DNA from: Arthrobacter ulcerisalmonis | Lineage (GTDB): Bacteria > Actinomycetota > Actinomycetes > Actinomycetales > Micrococcaceae | Direction of reading: 5' to 3' | NCBI RefSeq assembly: GCF_900609065.1 | Contig: NZ_UXAU01000042.1 | Span: 1 to 40,794 of the forward strand | DNA: 40,794 bases | Shown here: positions 1 through 8,502 of the stretch, piece after piece | How the letters are laid out: every line of letters begins with the position of its first letter | Numbering within the stretch: the stretch's first letter is position 1 | Position numbers and translations under genes: made by a program | The notes under the pieces: generated by a model | Told to the model about the DNA's origin: nothing | Database searches by the model: none | The model's input: the letters and a program-made list of their open reading frames with translations, nothing else

Positions 1-1
1 G

Positions 2-104
2 ACCGGCTGGCTAGACTTCTACAACCACCGCCGAAACCACGCAGCCCTCGGAGGACGACCACCCATCAGCAGATGTAACCAACCTGCTGGCTGAGTACAA
101 CTAG
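2..104 (+). mobile_element. IS481-like transposase, C-terminal remnant (partial, frameshifted)
   Basis: The window opens inside a reading frame that translates to TGWLDFYNHRRNHAALGG and then RPPISR. This is the C-terminal end of the DDE integrase domain of IS481/IS3-type transposases, where a YNxxRxHxALGGxxP motif precedes a short tail. The frame entered at base 2 stops at 92-94 with an atypical tail (CNQPAG). The +1 frame over the same bases reads VTNLLAEYN and stops at 102-104, which is the tail this family normally has after PISR. A one-base insertion near 71-75 would explain this. The rest of the element lies outside the window and no terminal inverted repeat could be assigned. Confidence 0.6.
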
Positions 105-173
105 CCCCCGCAACCGTGTTGCCGCCGAGCTGGGCAAGTCAGCCACGCACCCGCTCGCGACTATCATGGGGGA

Positions 174-1247
174 GTGAATCCTGCCGCAACCGACGTCGTA
201 GTCATCGGTGCTGGCCAGGCGGGCCTCTCGGCGTCGTATCATCTGCAGCGCCGGGGCGTGGCGCACGTGGTGTTGGATGCGGAAGACGGTCCAGGTGGTG
301 CGTGGCGGCATCGGTGGAAGAGCCTGCGCATGGCCACCGTCAATGGCATCAGCGACCTGCCTGGCATCGCGCAACCCGCCGTTGATCCCACGGAACCGAG
401 CTCAGAGTTCCTGACCCGTTATTTTGGCGGCTACGAGGATGGGCTCAACCTCCCCATCCAGCGGCCGGTGAAGGTCGCATCGGTCAGCCGAATGGATACC
501 AACCCCAATGGACGGCTGCTGGTTACCTCCGCCGCAGGGGAGTGGTCCGCCCACGCCGTCATCAACGCCACCGGCACGTGGACGCGGCCGTTCTGGCCCA
601 TCTACCCGGGGCAGACCAGCTTCCGCGGCCGACAGCTGCACGTTGCAGACTACGTCGCGGCCGAAGACTTCGCTGGCCACCGCGTGGCAGTGGTGGGCGG
701 AGGGATTTCCGCCGTCGGCCTGCTCGCGGAGATTTCCGTGGTGGCTGAGACCAGTTGGTTTACCCGGCGCCCGCCCGTCTGGCGGGACACCCAGTTCGAT
801 TCCCAGGCCGGTCACGACGCCGTGGCTTTAGTCGAGGAACGCGTTCGGCAGGGCCTGGTCCCGCAAAGCGTGGTGTCAGTGACGGGCCTGCTCTGGACGC
901 CAACGCTCCGGGCCGCCCAAGCTCGGGGTGCCATGGAGCGGCGTCCCATGTTTACATCGATAGAGCCCGACGGCGTCCGGCTCGCCACCGGGGAACTGTT
1001 GCCGGTGGATGACATCCTGTGGGCCACCGGGTTCCGGGCTGAACTTGAACATTTGGCACCACTGCACCTTCGGGCACCAGGTGGCGGCATTGCCATGGCC
1101 GGCACCCGCGTGGCCGCCGAACCGCGGGTCCACTTGGTGGGGTACGGGCCGTCCTCCTCCACCATCGGCGCTAACCGGGCCGGCCGGGCCGCCGTGGCTG
1201 AACTCCTGAAACTCCCGTCACTGTCCCCAGCGATTAAGGCACCATGA
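174..1247 (+). CDS. FAD-dependent oxidoreductase, flavin monooxygenase-like
   Basis: A 357-residue protein with a GTG start at 174, behind a GGGGGAG ribosome binding site. The N-terminus has the FAD-binding motif VVVIGAGQAG (GxGxxG at residues 12-17). A second Rossmann motif, VAVVGGGISAVG near residue 170, is expected to bind NAD(P)H. The near-C-terminal segment DDILWATGF matches the ATGY/F signature of flavin-containing monooxygenases and CzcO-like proteins. Such enzymes oxygenate or oxidise small organic substrates in the cytoplasm, but the substrate cannot be told here. The stop overlaps the next gene's start by four bases (ATGA), so the two are probably co-transcribed and translationally coupled. 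Confidence 0.8.
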   Translation: MNPAATDVVVIGAGQAGLSASYHLQRRGVAHVVLDAEDGPGGAWRHRWKSLRMATVNGISDLPGIAQPAVDPTEPSSEFLTRYFGGYEDGLNLPIQRPVKVASVSRMDTNPNGRLLVTSAAGEWSAHAVINATGTWTRPFWPIYPGQTSFRGRQLHVADYVAAEDFAGHRVAVVGGGISAVGLLAEISVVAETSWFTRRPPVWRDTQFDSQAGHDAVALVEERVRQGLVPQSVVSVTGLLWTPTLRAAQARGAMERRPMFTSIEPDGVRLATGELLPVDDILWATGFRAELEHLAPLHLRAPGGGIAMAGTRVAAEPRVHLVGYGPSSSTIGANRAGRAAVAELLKLPSLSPAIKAP

Positions 1248-2401
1248 ACCCGTCACTTCCGGCCACCCTCGACGACGTCCTCCGCAGCCTACGGCGTTGG
1301 CCCGATGTAGAGGCTGCCAACCTGCAGGCATGGGACGCCACCGACAGGCTCCTGCTCGAAACGGCCGCCGCAGACGCGAAGCCGGCGCAGAGCATCGTGG
1401 TCATCAATGATCGCTACGGTGCTCTGACCCTGGGCGCCCAGGCCGTCTTGGCACCGAAGGCACTTTCCGTTCACCAGGACCTCATCACCGGCGAACGCGC
1501 CCTGGCGAAGAACGCCGAACGCCTCGGCATGGCGGCGAGCAGCTTCCGCCACCTGCCCTTGGGACCGGAGCTCTTGGCAGGCGCCAGCACCATCCTGCTG
1601 CAATTGCCTAAGACGCTGGCCGAACTCGACGAGATCGCCGCTGCCGTGGCACACCACGCACCAGCCCACGCGGTGCTGCTGGCAGGCGGCCGGGTGAAGC
1701 ACATGTCCCTGGGGATGAATAAGGTGCTGGAGCAGTATTTTGGGACGATCCAACCTCAGCTCGCGCGGCAGAAGTCTCGGGTCATTGTGGCTTCCGCGCC
1801 ACGCCGGGACGCCGTTGGCACCAATTTCCCGGTACTGGAACACCTTGCCGAATTGGATCTGCAGGTGGCAGCCCACGGCGCGGTGTTTGCTGGCGCCACG
1901 CTGGATATCGGCACCCGTTTCCTGCTCGACTTCTTGCCCACCATGCGAGCTGGCCGTCACGCCGTGGACCTTGGTTGCGGCACGGGAATCCTGGCCGCCA
2001 TGTACGCCAGACAGTTCCCAGGATCCGCCGTCACAGCCAGCGACCAATCAGCGGCAGCAGTAGCTTCAGCGCAGGCCACGGCCCGCGCCAATGGTTTGAC
2101 CGACCAGATTACCGTGTTGCAGGACGATGCCCTCAGCACTTTCCCACCCAAGAGCGCCGACGTGGTGCTGCTCAACCCGCCCTTCCACGTGGGTGCAGGC
2201 GTCCATACCGGCGCTGGCCTCAAGCTCATCCGCGCTGCGGCCCGCATCCTGGAACCAGGAGGCGAGCTGTGGACCGTCTACAACAGGCACCTGCCCTATC
2301 TGCCCACCCTCGAACGCGAAGTCGGTGCCACCAGGAGCCACGGCCAGAACGCCAAGTTCACCGTGACCCGCAGCATCAGGCGGGCAGCCGCCACCGGCTG
2401 A
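1244..2401 (+). CDS. Class I SAM-dependent methyltransferase, RlmG/RsmC type
   Basis: A 385-residue protein with the two-domain architecture of the rRNA guanine-N2 methyltransferases RsmC and RlmG. The first 200 or so residues form a degenerate methyltransferase-like domain. The second half carries the SAM-binding motif DLGCGTGILA (about residue 242) and the catalytic NPPFH motif (about 311), followed by the typical LEPGGELWTVYNRHLPY segment. RlmG modifies G1835 of 23S rRNA and RsmC G1207 of 16S rRNA in E. coli; which rRNA is the target here is not visible. The ATG at 1244 overlaps the upstream oxidoreductase stop. The pairing with a flavoprotein has no obvious metabolic logic. Confidence 0.85.
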   Translation: MNPSLPATLDDVLRSLRRWPDVEAANLQAWDATDRLLLETAAADAKPAQSIVVINDRYGALTLGAQAVLAPKALSVHQDLITGERALAKNAERLGMAASSFRHLPLGPELLAGASTILLQLPKTLAELDEIAAAVAHHAPAHAVLLAGGRVKHMSLGMNKVLEQYFGTIQPQLARQKSRVIVASAPRRDAVGTNFPVLEHLAELDLQVAAHGAVFAGATLDIGTRFLLDFLPTMRAGRHAVDLGCGTGILAAMYARQFPGSAVTASDQSAAAVASAQATARANGLTDQITVLQDDALSTFPPKSADVVLLNPPFHVGAGVHTGAGLKLIRAAARILEPGGELWTVYNRHLPYLPTLEREVGATRSHGQNAKFTVTRSIRRAAATG

Positions 2402-2502
2402 GCCGCTCCGCCGCGCCGTCGTCCGGCTTTGCTGGCTGGCGGCGTCATTAACGTACGATTCAATGCATCGGCAACACACCGCAAAAACGTTTAGGGGAAG
2501 CC

Positions 2503-3756
2503 TTGACTGAGATCCGCCCACCCTCTCCGAGGCGCGGAACCAACTTACCCAAAATGGGGGACTTCAACCTGACGGTGATCCTCGATGCCATTCGAAGGTC
2601 ACCCGGTGGCTTGAGTCGGGTGGAACTGGCCCAGATTGTTGGCCTCTCTCCGCAGACCATCTCCAACATTTCCCGCCGCCTGCTTGACCAGCACCTCATC
2701 GTTGAGGCTGGCAAGGAGGGCAGTGGACCCGGGAAACCGCGCACCATCCTGCGCCTGAACCCCAAGGGCATGTACGCGATCGGTGTGCACCTGGACCCGG
2801 CAGTCACCACCGTGGTCCTCTTGGACCTGGTGGGAACAGTGGTCCAGCATTCCCGCATCAGCACCCCTGGCGGCGACGATCCCGCAGCGGTCATCGCCAC
2901 CATCGCCACCGAGGTCCTGCGCGTGGCCAAGGATTCCGGTGTTCACGGCGACCTGATTGCCGGCGTCGGCGTAGCGTCACCCGGGCCGATCGACCTGGAC
3001 CACGGCACCGTGGTTGACCCGCCGCTCCTGCCTGGCTGGGATCGGGTGGAACTCCGGCAGGCACTCACCGACGCCACCGGGTTCTCCATCCTGGTGGACA
3101 AGGACGTGACCAGCGCCGCCGTCGCCGAAACCTGGGCAGGGGGTGCCAGCGGTTCCGGCAGCTTCCTCTTCATGTACATGGGCACGGGCATTGGCTGCGG
3201 CATTGTCTTGAACGACGAGGTGGTGCGGGGGACCTCCGGCAACGCCGGCGAAATTGGCCACATCATGGTCGATCCTGACGGCCCACCTTGCGACTGCGGC
3301 CAGCGCGGTTGCGTGAAGTCCTCCTGCATCCCGCAAGCGTTGGTGGCCGAGGCGCGGGCAGCGGGACTCCTTGATGGGCTCCCGGCCGGCACCAGCGGCC
3401 CGGAAATCCAGCGCTCGTTCGCCCGCCTTTGCGAGTTGGCTGACGACGGCGACTCCCGGGCAGTTGCCATCATCGATAAATCGGCGGTCCTGGTAGCCCG
3501 GGCCGTGTCCGTCATTACCAACACTTTGGACGTGGAACGGGTGGTCTTTGGCGGTCCGTTCTGGCAGGGCCAGTCCCAGCGCTACCTGGATCGCATTCCG
3601 GAGTTGCTGGCGGAAAGCAGTGCTGCCCGTCTCATCCACCCGATCGACGTGGTGGGGACAGGCGTGGGCGAAGACGTCGGAGCGATCGGCGCAGCGTGCT
3701 TGGTCCTTGAACACACGTTTGCGCCCCGTGCCCAACGTTTGTTGCTGGAAGTGTAG
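2503..3756 (+). CDS. ROK family transcriptional regulator (NagC/XylR type)
   Basis: A 417-residue protein with a probable TTG start at 2503, nine bases after an AGGGGAAG ribosome binding site. Residues about 38-62 form a winged helix-turn-helix (SRVELAQIVGLSPQTISNIS), followed by the actin-like ROK fold. That fold shows the phosphate loop-like YMGTGIGCGI and the sugar/zinc signature GEIGHIMV with CDCGQRGC (about 250-270). ROK repressors sense a sugar or sugar phosphate and release operators of carbohydrate genes. No sugar transport or catabolic genes adjoin it, so its regulon must lie elsewhere. The last zinc-motif region reads GCVKSSC, where sugar kinases of the family usually have GCxE. The gene converges with the next one, with only five bases between the stops. 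Confidence 0.88.
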   Translation: MTEIRPPSPRRGTNLPKMGDFNLTVILDAIRRSPGGLSRVELAQIVGLSPQTISNISRRLLDQHLIVEAGKEGSGPGKPRTILRLNPKGMYAIGVHLDPAVTTVVLLDLVGTVVQHSRISTPGGDDPAAVIATIATEVLRVAKDSGVHGDLIAGVGVASPGPIDLDHGTVVDPPLLPGWDRVELRQALTDATGFSILVDKDVTSAAVAETWAGGASGSGSFLFMYMGTGIGCGIVLNDEVVRGTSGNAGEIGHIMVDPDGPPCDCGQRGCVKSSCIPQALVAEARAAGLLDGLPAGTSGPEIQRSFARLCELADDGDSRAVAIIDKSAVLVARAVSVITNTLDVERVVFGGPFWQGQSQRYLDRIPELLAESSAARLIHPIDVVGTGVGEDVGAIGAACLVLEHTFAPRAQRLLLEV

Positions 3757-3761
3757 GCGGG

Positions 3762-4028
3762 TCAGTCGATGTCTTCGAGGATCACGCCAAAGGCCAACGT
3801 CTCATCCAGATGGGCCTGATGGCTGGTATCCCTGGCGTTATGGACCACGCGGACCCCAAACAGGCCGTCAGCCGCTGACTGCAGCAGCACCGGCCTGACG
3901 GTATTGACGAACCCTGCGCCCTTGCCGGCGAGGAACTCCTTGTAACTTTCTGGCAGCTCATTCATGGGCCCAATATAGACCTGCACGGCGCCGATGGGGA
4001 GGGGTCCCCATTGCAGCTTCGCGGCCAT
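3762..4028 (-). CDS. Small conserved hypothetical protein
   Basis: An 88-residue soluble protein starting at the ATG whose complement ends at 4028 (MAAKLQWGPLPIGAVQVYIGPM). The longer frame up to 4094 adds a cysteine-rich stretch with no ribosome binding site, so it was not used. A shorter start at 3965 (MNELPESYKEF) is also possible. There are no transmembrane segments and no motif I recognise. The composition (EFLAGKG, VVHNARDTSHQ) looks like a real small globular protein rather than a shadow frame. It is divergent from the MoxR operon and convergent with the ROK gene. Confidence 0.5.
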   Translation of the reverse strand: MAAKLQWGPLPIGAVQVYIGPMNELPESYKEFLAGKGAGFVNTVRPVLLQSAADGLFGVRVVHNARDTSHQAHLDETLAFGVILEDID

Positions 4029-4105
4029 ACCACTTGGATAGGATGGCGGCGGGGTGCAGTCATCCGCAGCCCAGCCACTCACACAGCACACCAAGGGGAC
4101 CAGTA

Positions 4106-5113
4106 GTGCAGCAGACCAGTCCGGCCGTCAGGATCGAACCGGCGGAGCTGGCCCGGGCGCAACAGGTGGCAGTAAACATTTCCCGGAGCTTCGAAGCCAA
4201 GGTGGTGGGCCAGTCGAGGTTGCGTGAGTCGCTGCTCCTGGGCCTGCTCACCGGTGGCCATGTCCTTCTTGAGAGTGTGCCGGGCCTGGCCAAGACCACT
4301 GCGGCGCAAACCGTGGCTGAGGCAGTCAGTGGCGACTTCCGTCGGATCCAGTGCACGCCCGATCTCCTTCCCAGCGACATTGTGGGAACCCAGATTTACG
4401 ACGCCGCGAAGGGCACGTTCGTCACCCAACTGGGTCCAGTGCACGCCAACATCGTGCTTCTTGACGAGATCAACCGGTCCAGCGCCAAGACCCAGAGCGC
4501 CATGCTTGAAGCCATGCAGGAGCGCCAAACTTCCATTGGCGGCCAGGATTACCGCTTGCCCGCTCCGTTCCTGGTGCTGGCCACCCAGAACCCGATCGAG
4601 CAGGAGGGAACCTACCTACTGCCCGAAGCGCAGATGGACAGGTTCATGCTCAAGGACGTGTTGGACTATCCCACGCCGGAGGAGGAAGCCGAGATCGTCC
4701 GCCGGATCGACGCCGGCGTCTACAGCCCCGAGCAGACACCGCCCGCTGCGGCCTCGTTGGATTCGGTCCTTGCCGTGCAGGGGACCGTCCGGCGGATCTA
4801 CCTCGACCCGGCGATCCTCAATTACATTGTGGGCCTGGTCTTCGTGACCCGGAACGCCGCGCAGTACATTGACCCTCGGCTGGCCGGCTTCATCGAGTTC
4901 GGCGCCAGCCCACGGGCCAGCATTGCGTTCAGTCAGGCCGCGCGCGCCCGGGCCCTGCTGCTGGGCCGGGACCATGTCATCCCCGAGGACGTGAAGGCTC
5001 TGGCGCACCGGGTCTTGCGGCACCGCCTGATCCTGGGGTTCGACGCCGTTGCCGAGCAGGTGCCAGTGGAAACCGTGATCGACGCGGTGCTCGCAGCCGT
5101 CCAGACACCCTAG
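4106..5113 (+). CDS. MoxR family AAA+ ATPase
   Basis: A 335-residue MoxR ATPase. The GTG at 4106 is preferred over the upstream ATG at 4034, because AAGGGG (4093-4098) sits seven bases before it and the extra 24 residues are low in complexity. Visible motifs are the Walker A-like loop VPGLAKTT, Walker B with VLLDEINRSSAKTQSAMLE, and sensor 1 in LVLATQNPIEQEGTYLLPEAQMDRF, the hallmark sequence of the family. MoxR proteins act as chaperones that insert cofactors into, or assemble, complexes together with von Willebrand A partners. It is the first gene of a six- or seven-gene overlapping operon with a DUF58 protein and two VWA proteins, the standard MoxR neighbourhood. Confidence 0.93.
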   Translation: MQQTSPAVRIEPAELARAQQVAVNISRSFEAKVVGQSRLRESLLLGLLTGGHVLLESVPGLAKTTAAQTVAEAVSGDFRRIQCTPDLLPSDIVGTQIYDAAKGTFVTQLGPVHANIVLLDEINRSSAKTQSAMLEAMQERQTSIGGQDYRLPAPFLVLATQNPIEQEGTYLLPEAQMDRFMLKDVLDYPTPEEEAEIVRRIDAGVYSPEQTPPAAASLDSVLAVQGTVRRIYLDPAILNYIVGLVFVTRNAAQYIDPRLAGFIEFGASPRASIAFSQAARARALLLGRDHVIPEDVKALAHRVLRHRLILGFDAVAEQVPVETVIDAVLAAVQTP

Positions 5114-5119
5114 GGCTGC

Positions 5120-6055
5120 ATGACCACCCTGCTGCAACGCGTGAAGTCAAAGATGTTCATCTTTGCGCACCGGAAAGCCCGCGGCCTCCTGGACGGGGAA
5201 TACGGGTCCGTTTTCAAGGGCCGCAGCCTCGACTTCGACGACCTCCGCGCCTATGTACCGGGCGATGAGGTGCGCGACATTGACTGGAAGGCGTCCGCCC
5301 GGCACGGGTCGCCGCTGATCCGCCGCTACGTGGCCAGCCGGCAGCAAGACGTCCTCCTGGTGGTGGACACGGGCCGGAACATGGCGGCCGAAGCGCTGAG
5401 CGGTGAGGCAAAGAAGGACATCGCCGTCCTAGCCCTGGGAGTGCTGGGGTCCCTGGCCCTCAACCACGGCGACCCGGTGGGTCTGGTCGCCGGTAATTCT
5501 GGCGGCATCCGCTCGCTGCCAGCCAAGAGCGGTGAAGCGCACCTGGAGCGGTTGCTGCGGGTAGCGGACGACGTCGGCGTGGACACCGCGCCCAGCGCGC
5601 CCGATGCGTTGCTCGAGTACGTGGTGCGCACCTTCCGCCGCAGGATGCTGCTGTTCGTCGTGGCGGACGAAGGGACACTGGGCCCCTCGGCGGAACGGCT
5701 GCTCAAGCGATTGCGCGCCCAGCACGAGATCCTGTGGCTCACCATCCGCGACGCCGACCTGACCGCGCCTGCCACGTCGAAAGCCCCTGCCACGTCGGCA
5801 GGCCCCGAGACCCCGGCAGCCCAGGCCCCTGCGGGAGGATTCCTCCGCGACGTTGTCAGCCGTGCCGCCGTCGTACCCTCAGTGGCGCTCTCCGCAGACG
5901 TGGCCGCCGCGTACTACCGCGCCCAGGCTGAACGTGACGCCGCCAGGGCCGCGATCCTTCGCCGGGCTGGCGTGACTGAGGGTTCGGTGGGGGCCGGCAC
6001 TGATGTGGTGCGCGCGCTGTTCGCCTTGCTTGAGAGGCACCGCCGTGGGGGCTGA
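5120..6055 (+). CDS. DUF58 domain protein (MoxR partner)
   Basis: A 311-residue protein with the DUF58 core near the N-terminus: residues 40-60 read FDDLRAYVPGDEVRDIDWKA, the diagnostic motif. A degenerate VWA-like fold follows (DVLLVVDTGRNM near residue 75). Between about 215 and 240 is an Ala/Pro/Thr-rich linker containing the repeated unit KAPATSA. The start lies seven bases after the moxR stop. DUF58 proteins are invariably coded next to MoxR ATPases and are thought to act as adaptors in the MoxR/VWA assembly. The exact biochemical role is unknown. Confidence 0.9.
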   Translation: MTTLLQRVKSKMFIFAHRKARGLLDGEYGSVFKGRSLDFDDLRAYVPGDEVRDIDWKASARHGSPLIRRYVASRQQDVLLVVDTGRNMAAEALSGEAKKDIAVLALGVLGSLALNHGDPVGLVAGNSGGIRSLPAKSGEAHLERLLRVADDVGVDTAPSAPDALLEYVVRTFRRRMLLFVVADEGTLGPSAERLLKRLRAQHEILWLTIRDADLTAPATSKAPATSAGPETPAAQAPAGGFLRDVVSRAAVVPSVALSADVAAAYYRAQAERDAARAAILRRAGVTEGSVGAGTDVVRALFALLERHRRGG

Positions 6056-6509
6056 ACCGGAGTTCTACGGGCCGTTGGGCTACAACCCCTGGTGGCTGTG
6101 GTCTGGAATGGTCCTGATGGTGCTGTGCGTCGCCTGGGTGGTGGGAGTCCTGGTGCGGACCCGCCGTCGGCCGGTGCGCCCCGACACCATGCCACGACCA
6201 GCGCAAACGGCTGCGCTGGTACAGGACTACCTGGCGAGGATCCAGGCGGTGGAGTCCGCTGCTGGAGCTGGGACCATCAGCCAGCGCGCTGCCCACCAGG
6301 AGCTGAGCCTGCTGGTCCGCGGGTTTTTCCGGGATGCAACGGGACAGGACGCGACCCGGATGACACTGGCCGAGCTCGGCGCCCAGAACCTCCCCGCCGC
6401 AGCCCACGCCATTACGGCGTTGTATCCGGGCGAGTTCGGCCATGAACCGCTGCCCACCGTGACCGCCAGTGCCGCCGCAGCCCGGGCGGCGGTGCAGGCG
6501 TGGAATTGA
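6045..6509 (+). CDS. DUF4381-like single-pass membrane protein
   Basis: A 154-residue protein. The GTG at 6045 is chosen because GAGAGG (6032-6037) precedes it and it overlaps the DUF58 stop by 11 bases. One transmembrane helix (about residues 18-37) follows an N-terminal YGPLGYNPWW segment. After it come a basic RTRRRP stop-transfer and a cytoplasmic helical domain. Size, topology and position between DUF58 and the VWA genes match the DUF4381 family of MoxR operons, although sequence similarity alone would be weak. It probably anchors or couples the ATPase system to the membrane. Confidence 0.7.
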   Translation: MGAEPEFYGPLGYNPWWLWSGMVLMVLCVAWVVGVLVRTRRRPVRPDTMPRPAQTAALVQDYLARIQAVESAAGAGTISQRAAHQELSLLVRGFFRDATGQDATRMTLAELGAQNLPAAAHAITALYPGEFGHEPLPTVTASAAAARAAVQAWN

Positions 6510-7480
6510 TCTATTGGTGGTTGATCCCGTTGGGCGTCCTCGCGATTGGCACCGCGCTATGGGCGCTCCGCAGGGGGAAGTCCAAGGTCCATGGGCGGGC
6601 CGTAGCGCACACCACCCGGCTGACGAATCTCCCCGAGTATCGGGCGGCCCTGCAACGGCACCGACGGCTGATGACCTGGTGTGTGGTCACGGCTGCCGTG
6701 CTGCTGCTGGCTGCCTTGGCTGCCGCTGCCCGGCCCGTCAGTACCGCCGTCATCACCCCGGAGCAGCACAGCCGCGACATCATGCTGTGCCTCGACACCT
6801 CGGCCTCGATGGCCAGCGCCGATGCCGCCATCACCGCCGTCTTCGAAGAATTGGTGGCAGGGTTCGACGGCGAACGGATCGGGCTGATGATGTTCGATTC
6901 CTCCGCCGCCCACGTCTTCCCTCTGACCGATGACTACGAGCTGGTGCAGGACCAGCTGGCCCGCGCCCGCCAGGCCTTCGACGGCAACCTCGACGATCCC
7001 AGCTTCTTCGCCGGTACCGGGGTGGGAGCCGGCTCGTCCCTGGTTGGTGACGGCTTGGCCGCATGCAGCCAAGGCTTTCCCGGGCCGGATGACGGTACGC
7101 GCTCGCGGTCGGTGGTGTTCGCTACTGACAACTTCGTGGCGGGGAGTCCCATCTTCACGCTGGCGCAGGCGGCACAACTCGCAGGGGAGAAGGGAGCGCG
7201 GGTTTATGCCTTGAATCCGGCGGACTTCGACTTTGGTGACACTGCCGGGCAACCTGGTGCTGAACTCCGGGGAGCAGCGGAGTCCACCGGGGGAGCCTAC
7301 TATCCGCTCGATAGCGCAGGTACCGTGGCAGGGATTGTGGCCGCGGTGCAACAGACCGAAGCGGCCAAGATCCAGGGTGCACCCGTGCGGGTGGTCAGTG
7401 ATGCTGCAGCCATTCCACTGGGGGTTGCCCTGGTGGCGGTTCTGGCACTGGTGCTGCTCCTGTGGCGGGTGGAGCGATGA
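6500..7480 (+). CDS. VWA domain membrane protein 1 (BatA-like)
   Basis: A 326-residue protein starting at the GTG at 6500, overlapping the preceding gene by ten bases. The topology is two N-terminal transmembrane helices (about 3-22 and 55-75), a von Willebrand A domain, and a C-terminal helix (about 300-320). The metal-ion-dependent adhesion site is intact, with DTSASM near residue 100 and a later ATDN. This is the BatA-type layout, where the VWA domain is held at the membrane between flanking helices. It works with MoxR and the second VWA protein coded next. There is no enzymatic function of its own to predict. Confidence 0.88.
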   Translation: MELIYWWLIPLGVLAIGTALWALRRGKSKVHGRAVAHTTRLTNLPEYRAALQRHRRLMTWCVVTAAVLLLAALAAAARPVSTAVITPEQHSRDIMLCLDTSASMASADAAITAVFEELVAGFDGERIGLMMFDSSAAHVFPLTDDYELVQDQLARARQAFDGNLDDPSFFAGTGVGAGSSLVGDGLAACSQGFPGPDDGTRSRSVVFATDNFVAGSPIFTLAQAAQLAGEKGARVYALNPADFDFGDTAGQPGAELRGAAESTGGAYYPLDSAGTVAGIVAAVQQTEAAKIQGAPVRVVSDAAAIPLGVALVAVLALVLLLWRVER

Positions 7481-8502
7481 GTATTCTTCCCATTCTGCCG
7501 TGGTGGCTCCTGCTACCCCTGCTACTGATCACCGTCGGGCTGATCGGGTGGCAGGTCGCCCGAGTGCGCACGGTCCCGGGGGTGCGGCGAACCTGGCTGC
7601 TCCGCGGCGTCATGGTCCTCCTGGTGTTTGCCGCGGCATTCCGGCCAGGCATCGGCGCCGGCGAGATGGCCGCCGCCCGCGCAGCCGACGTCGACGTCTT
7701 CCTGCTGGTGGACACCACCAGCAGTATCGCGGCCGAAGACTACGGTGCTGACCAGCCACGGCTGGCCGGTGTCCGGAAAGACCTCGCGGCGCTGGCTGCC
7801 GAACTCGCTGGCGCGCGGTTCTCGCTCATCGCCTTCGACGCCGATGCAACGGTCCGGCTGCCCCTCACGACCGATGCCGGTGCGCTGGCCACAGCGGCCG
7901 AGGTGCTCGTCCCGGAGGTCACCGACTATGCCCGAGGGAGCAGCATCACCGCCGCGGGCCCGGTGCTGACCGAACGGCTTCGCGTCGCCCATGACCGACA
8001 CCCGGAACGGCTGCGGTATGTCTTCTACTTTGGCGATGGCGAGCAGACCAGCGCTACCCGGGCCGGGGCCCTTGGCGTTGACGCCGGCCTGGTGGACGGC
8101 GGCGCGGTGCTGGGCTACGGCACTTCCGACGGCGGCCGGATGCGTGAATACGCCGGCGGCAGTGCGGGGGAGACTGCCGGGTCCTACATCCAGGACCGCT
8201 CCGCTGGCAGCGAGGGGGACGCGATCTCCCGGCTCGATGAGTCAGCGCTGCGCACCATCGCGGCCGAACTCGGGGTGCCGTACGTGCACCGGTCCAGTGA
8301 CGACCCGCCGGCACCGTTGTTGAGCGACGCCCAACCCGCGGCCATGACCGTTGAGTCCGTTACCGGTGCGGACCAACCCGTCCGGAGTGACCTGGCCTGG
8401 CTGCTGGCCTTGGCCGCCTTCGGACTGGGGCTCCGCGAACTTGTGGGTGTGACGCGACGGCTTCACGACACCAAAGGTGAGCCTGTGGAGGGACAGCCAT
8501 GA
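7477..8502 (+). CDS. VWA domain membrane protein 2 (BatB-like)
   Basis: A 341-residue protein whose ATG at 7477 overlaps the upstream stop (ATGA). Two hydrophobic helices at the N-terminus (about 5-25 and 40-57) are followed by a VWA domain. Its adhesion site reads DTTSS at residue 79 and it has a downstream YFGDGEQT. A C-terminal helix (LAWLLALAAFGLGLREL) is followed by a short basic tail. It differs clearly in sequence from the first VWA protein, so the pair is an ancient duplication rather than a recent one. Together they are expected to form the membrane platform of the MoxR system. Confidence 0.87.
   Translation: MSILPILPWWLLLPLLLITVGLIGWQVARVRTVPGVRRTWLLRGVMVLLVFAAAFRPGIGAGEMAAARAADVDVFLLVDTTSSIAAEDYGADQPRLAGVRKDLAALAAELAGARFSLIAFDADATVRLPLTTDAGALATAAEVLVPEVTDYARGSSITAAGPVLTERLRVAHDRHPERLRYVFYFGDGEQTSATRAGALGVDAGLVDGGAVLGYGTSDGGRMREYAGGSAGETAGSYIQDRSAGSEGDAISRLDESALRTIAAELGVPYVHRSSDDPPAPLLSDAQPAAMTVESVTGADQPVRSDLAWLLALAAFGLGLRELVGVTRRLHDTKGEPVEGQP

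Noticed and set aside
4034..4105. N-terminal extension of MoxR from the ATG at 4034
   Set aside because: The extra 24 residues are Ser/His/Pro-rich and lack a ribosome binding site, whereas AAGGGG is correctly placed before the GTG at 4106.
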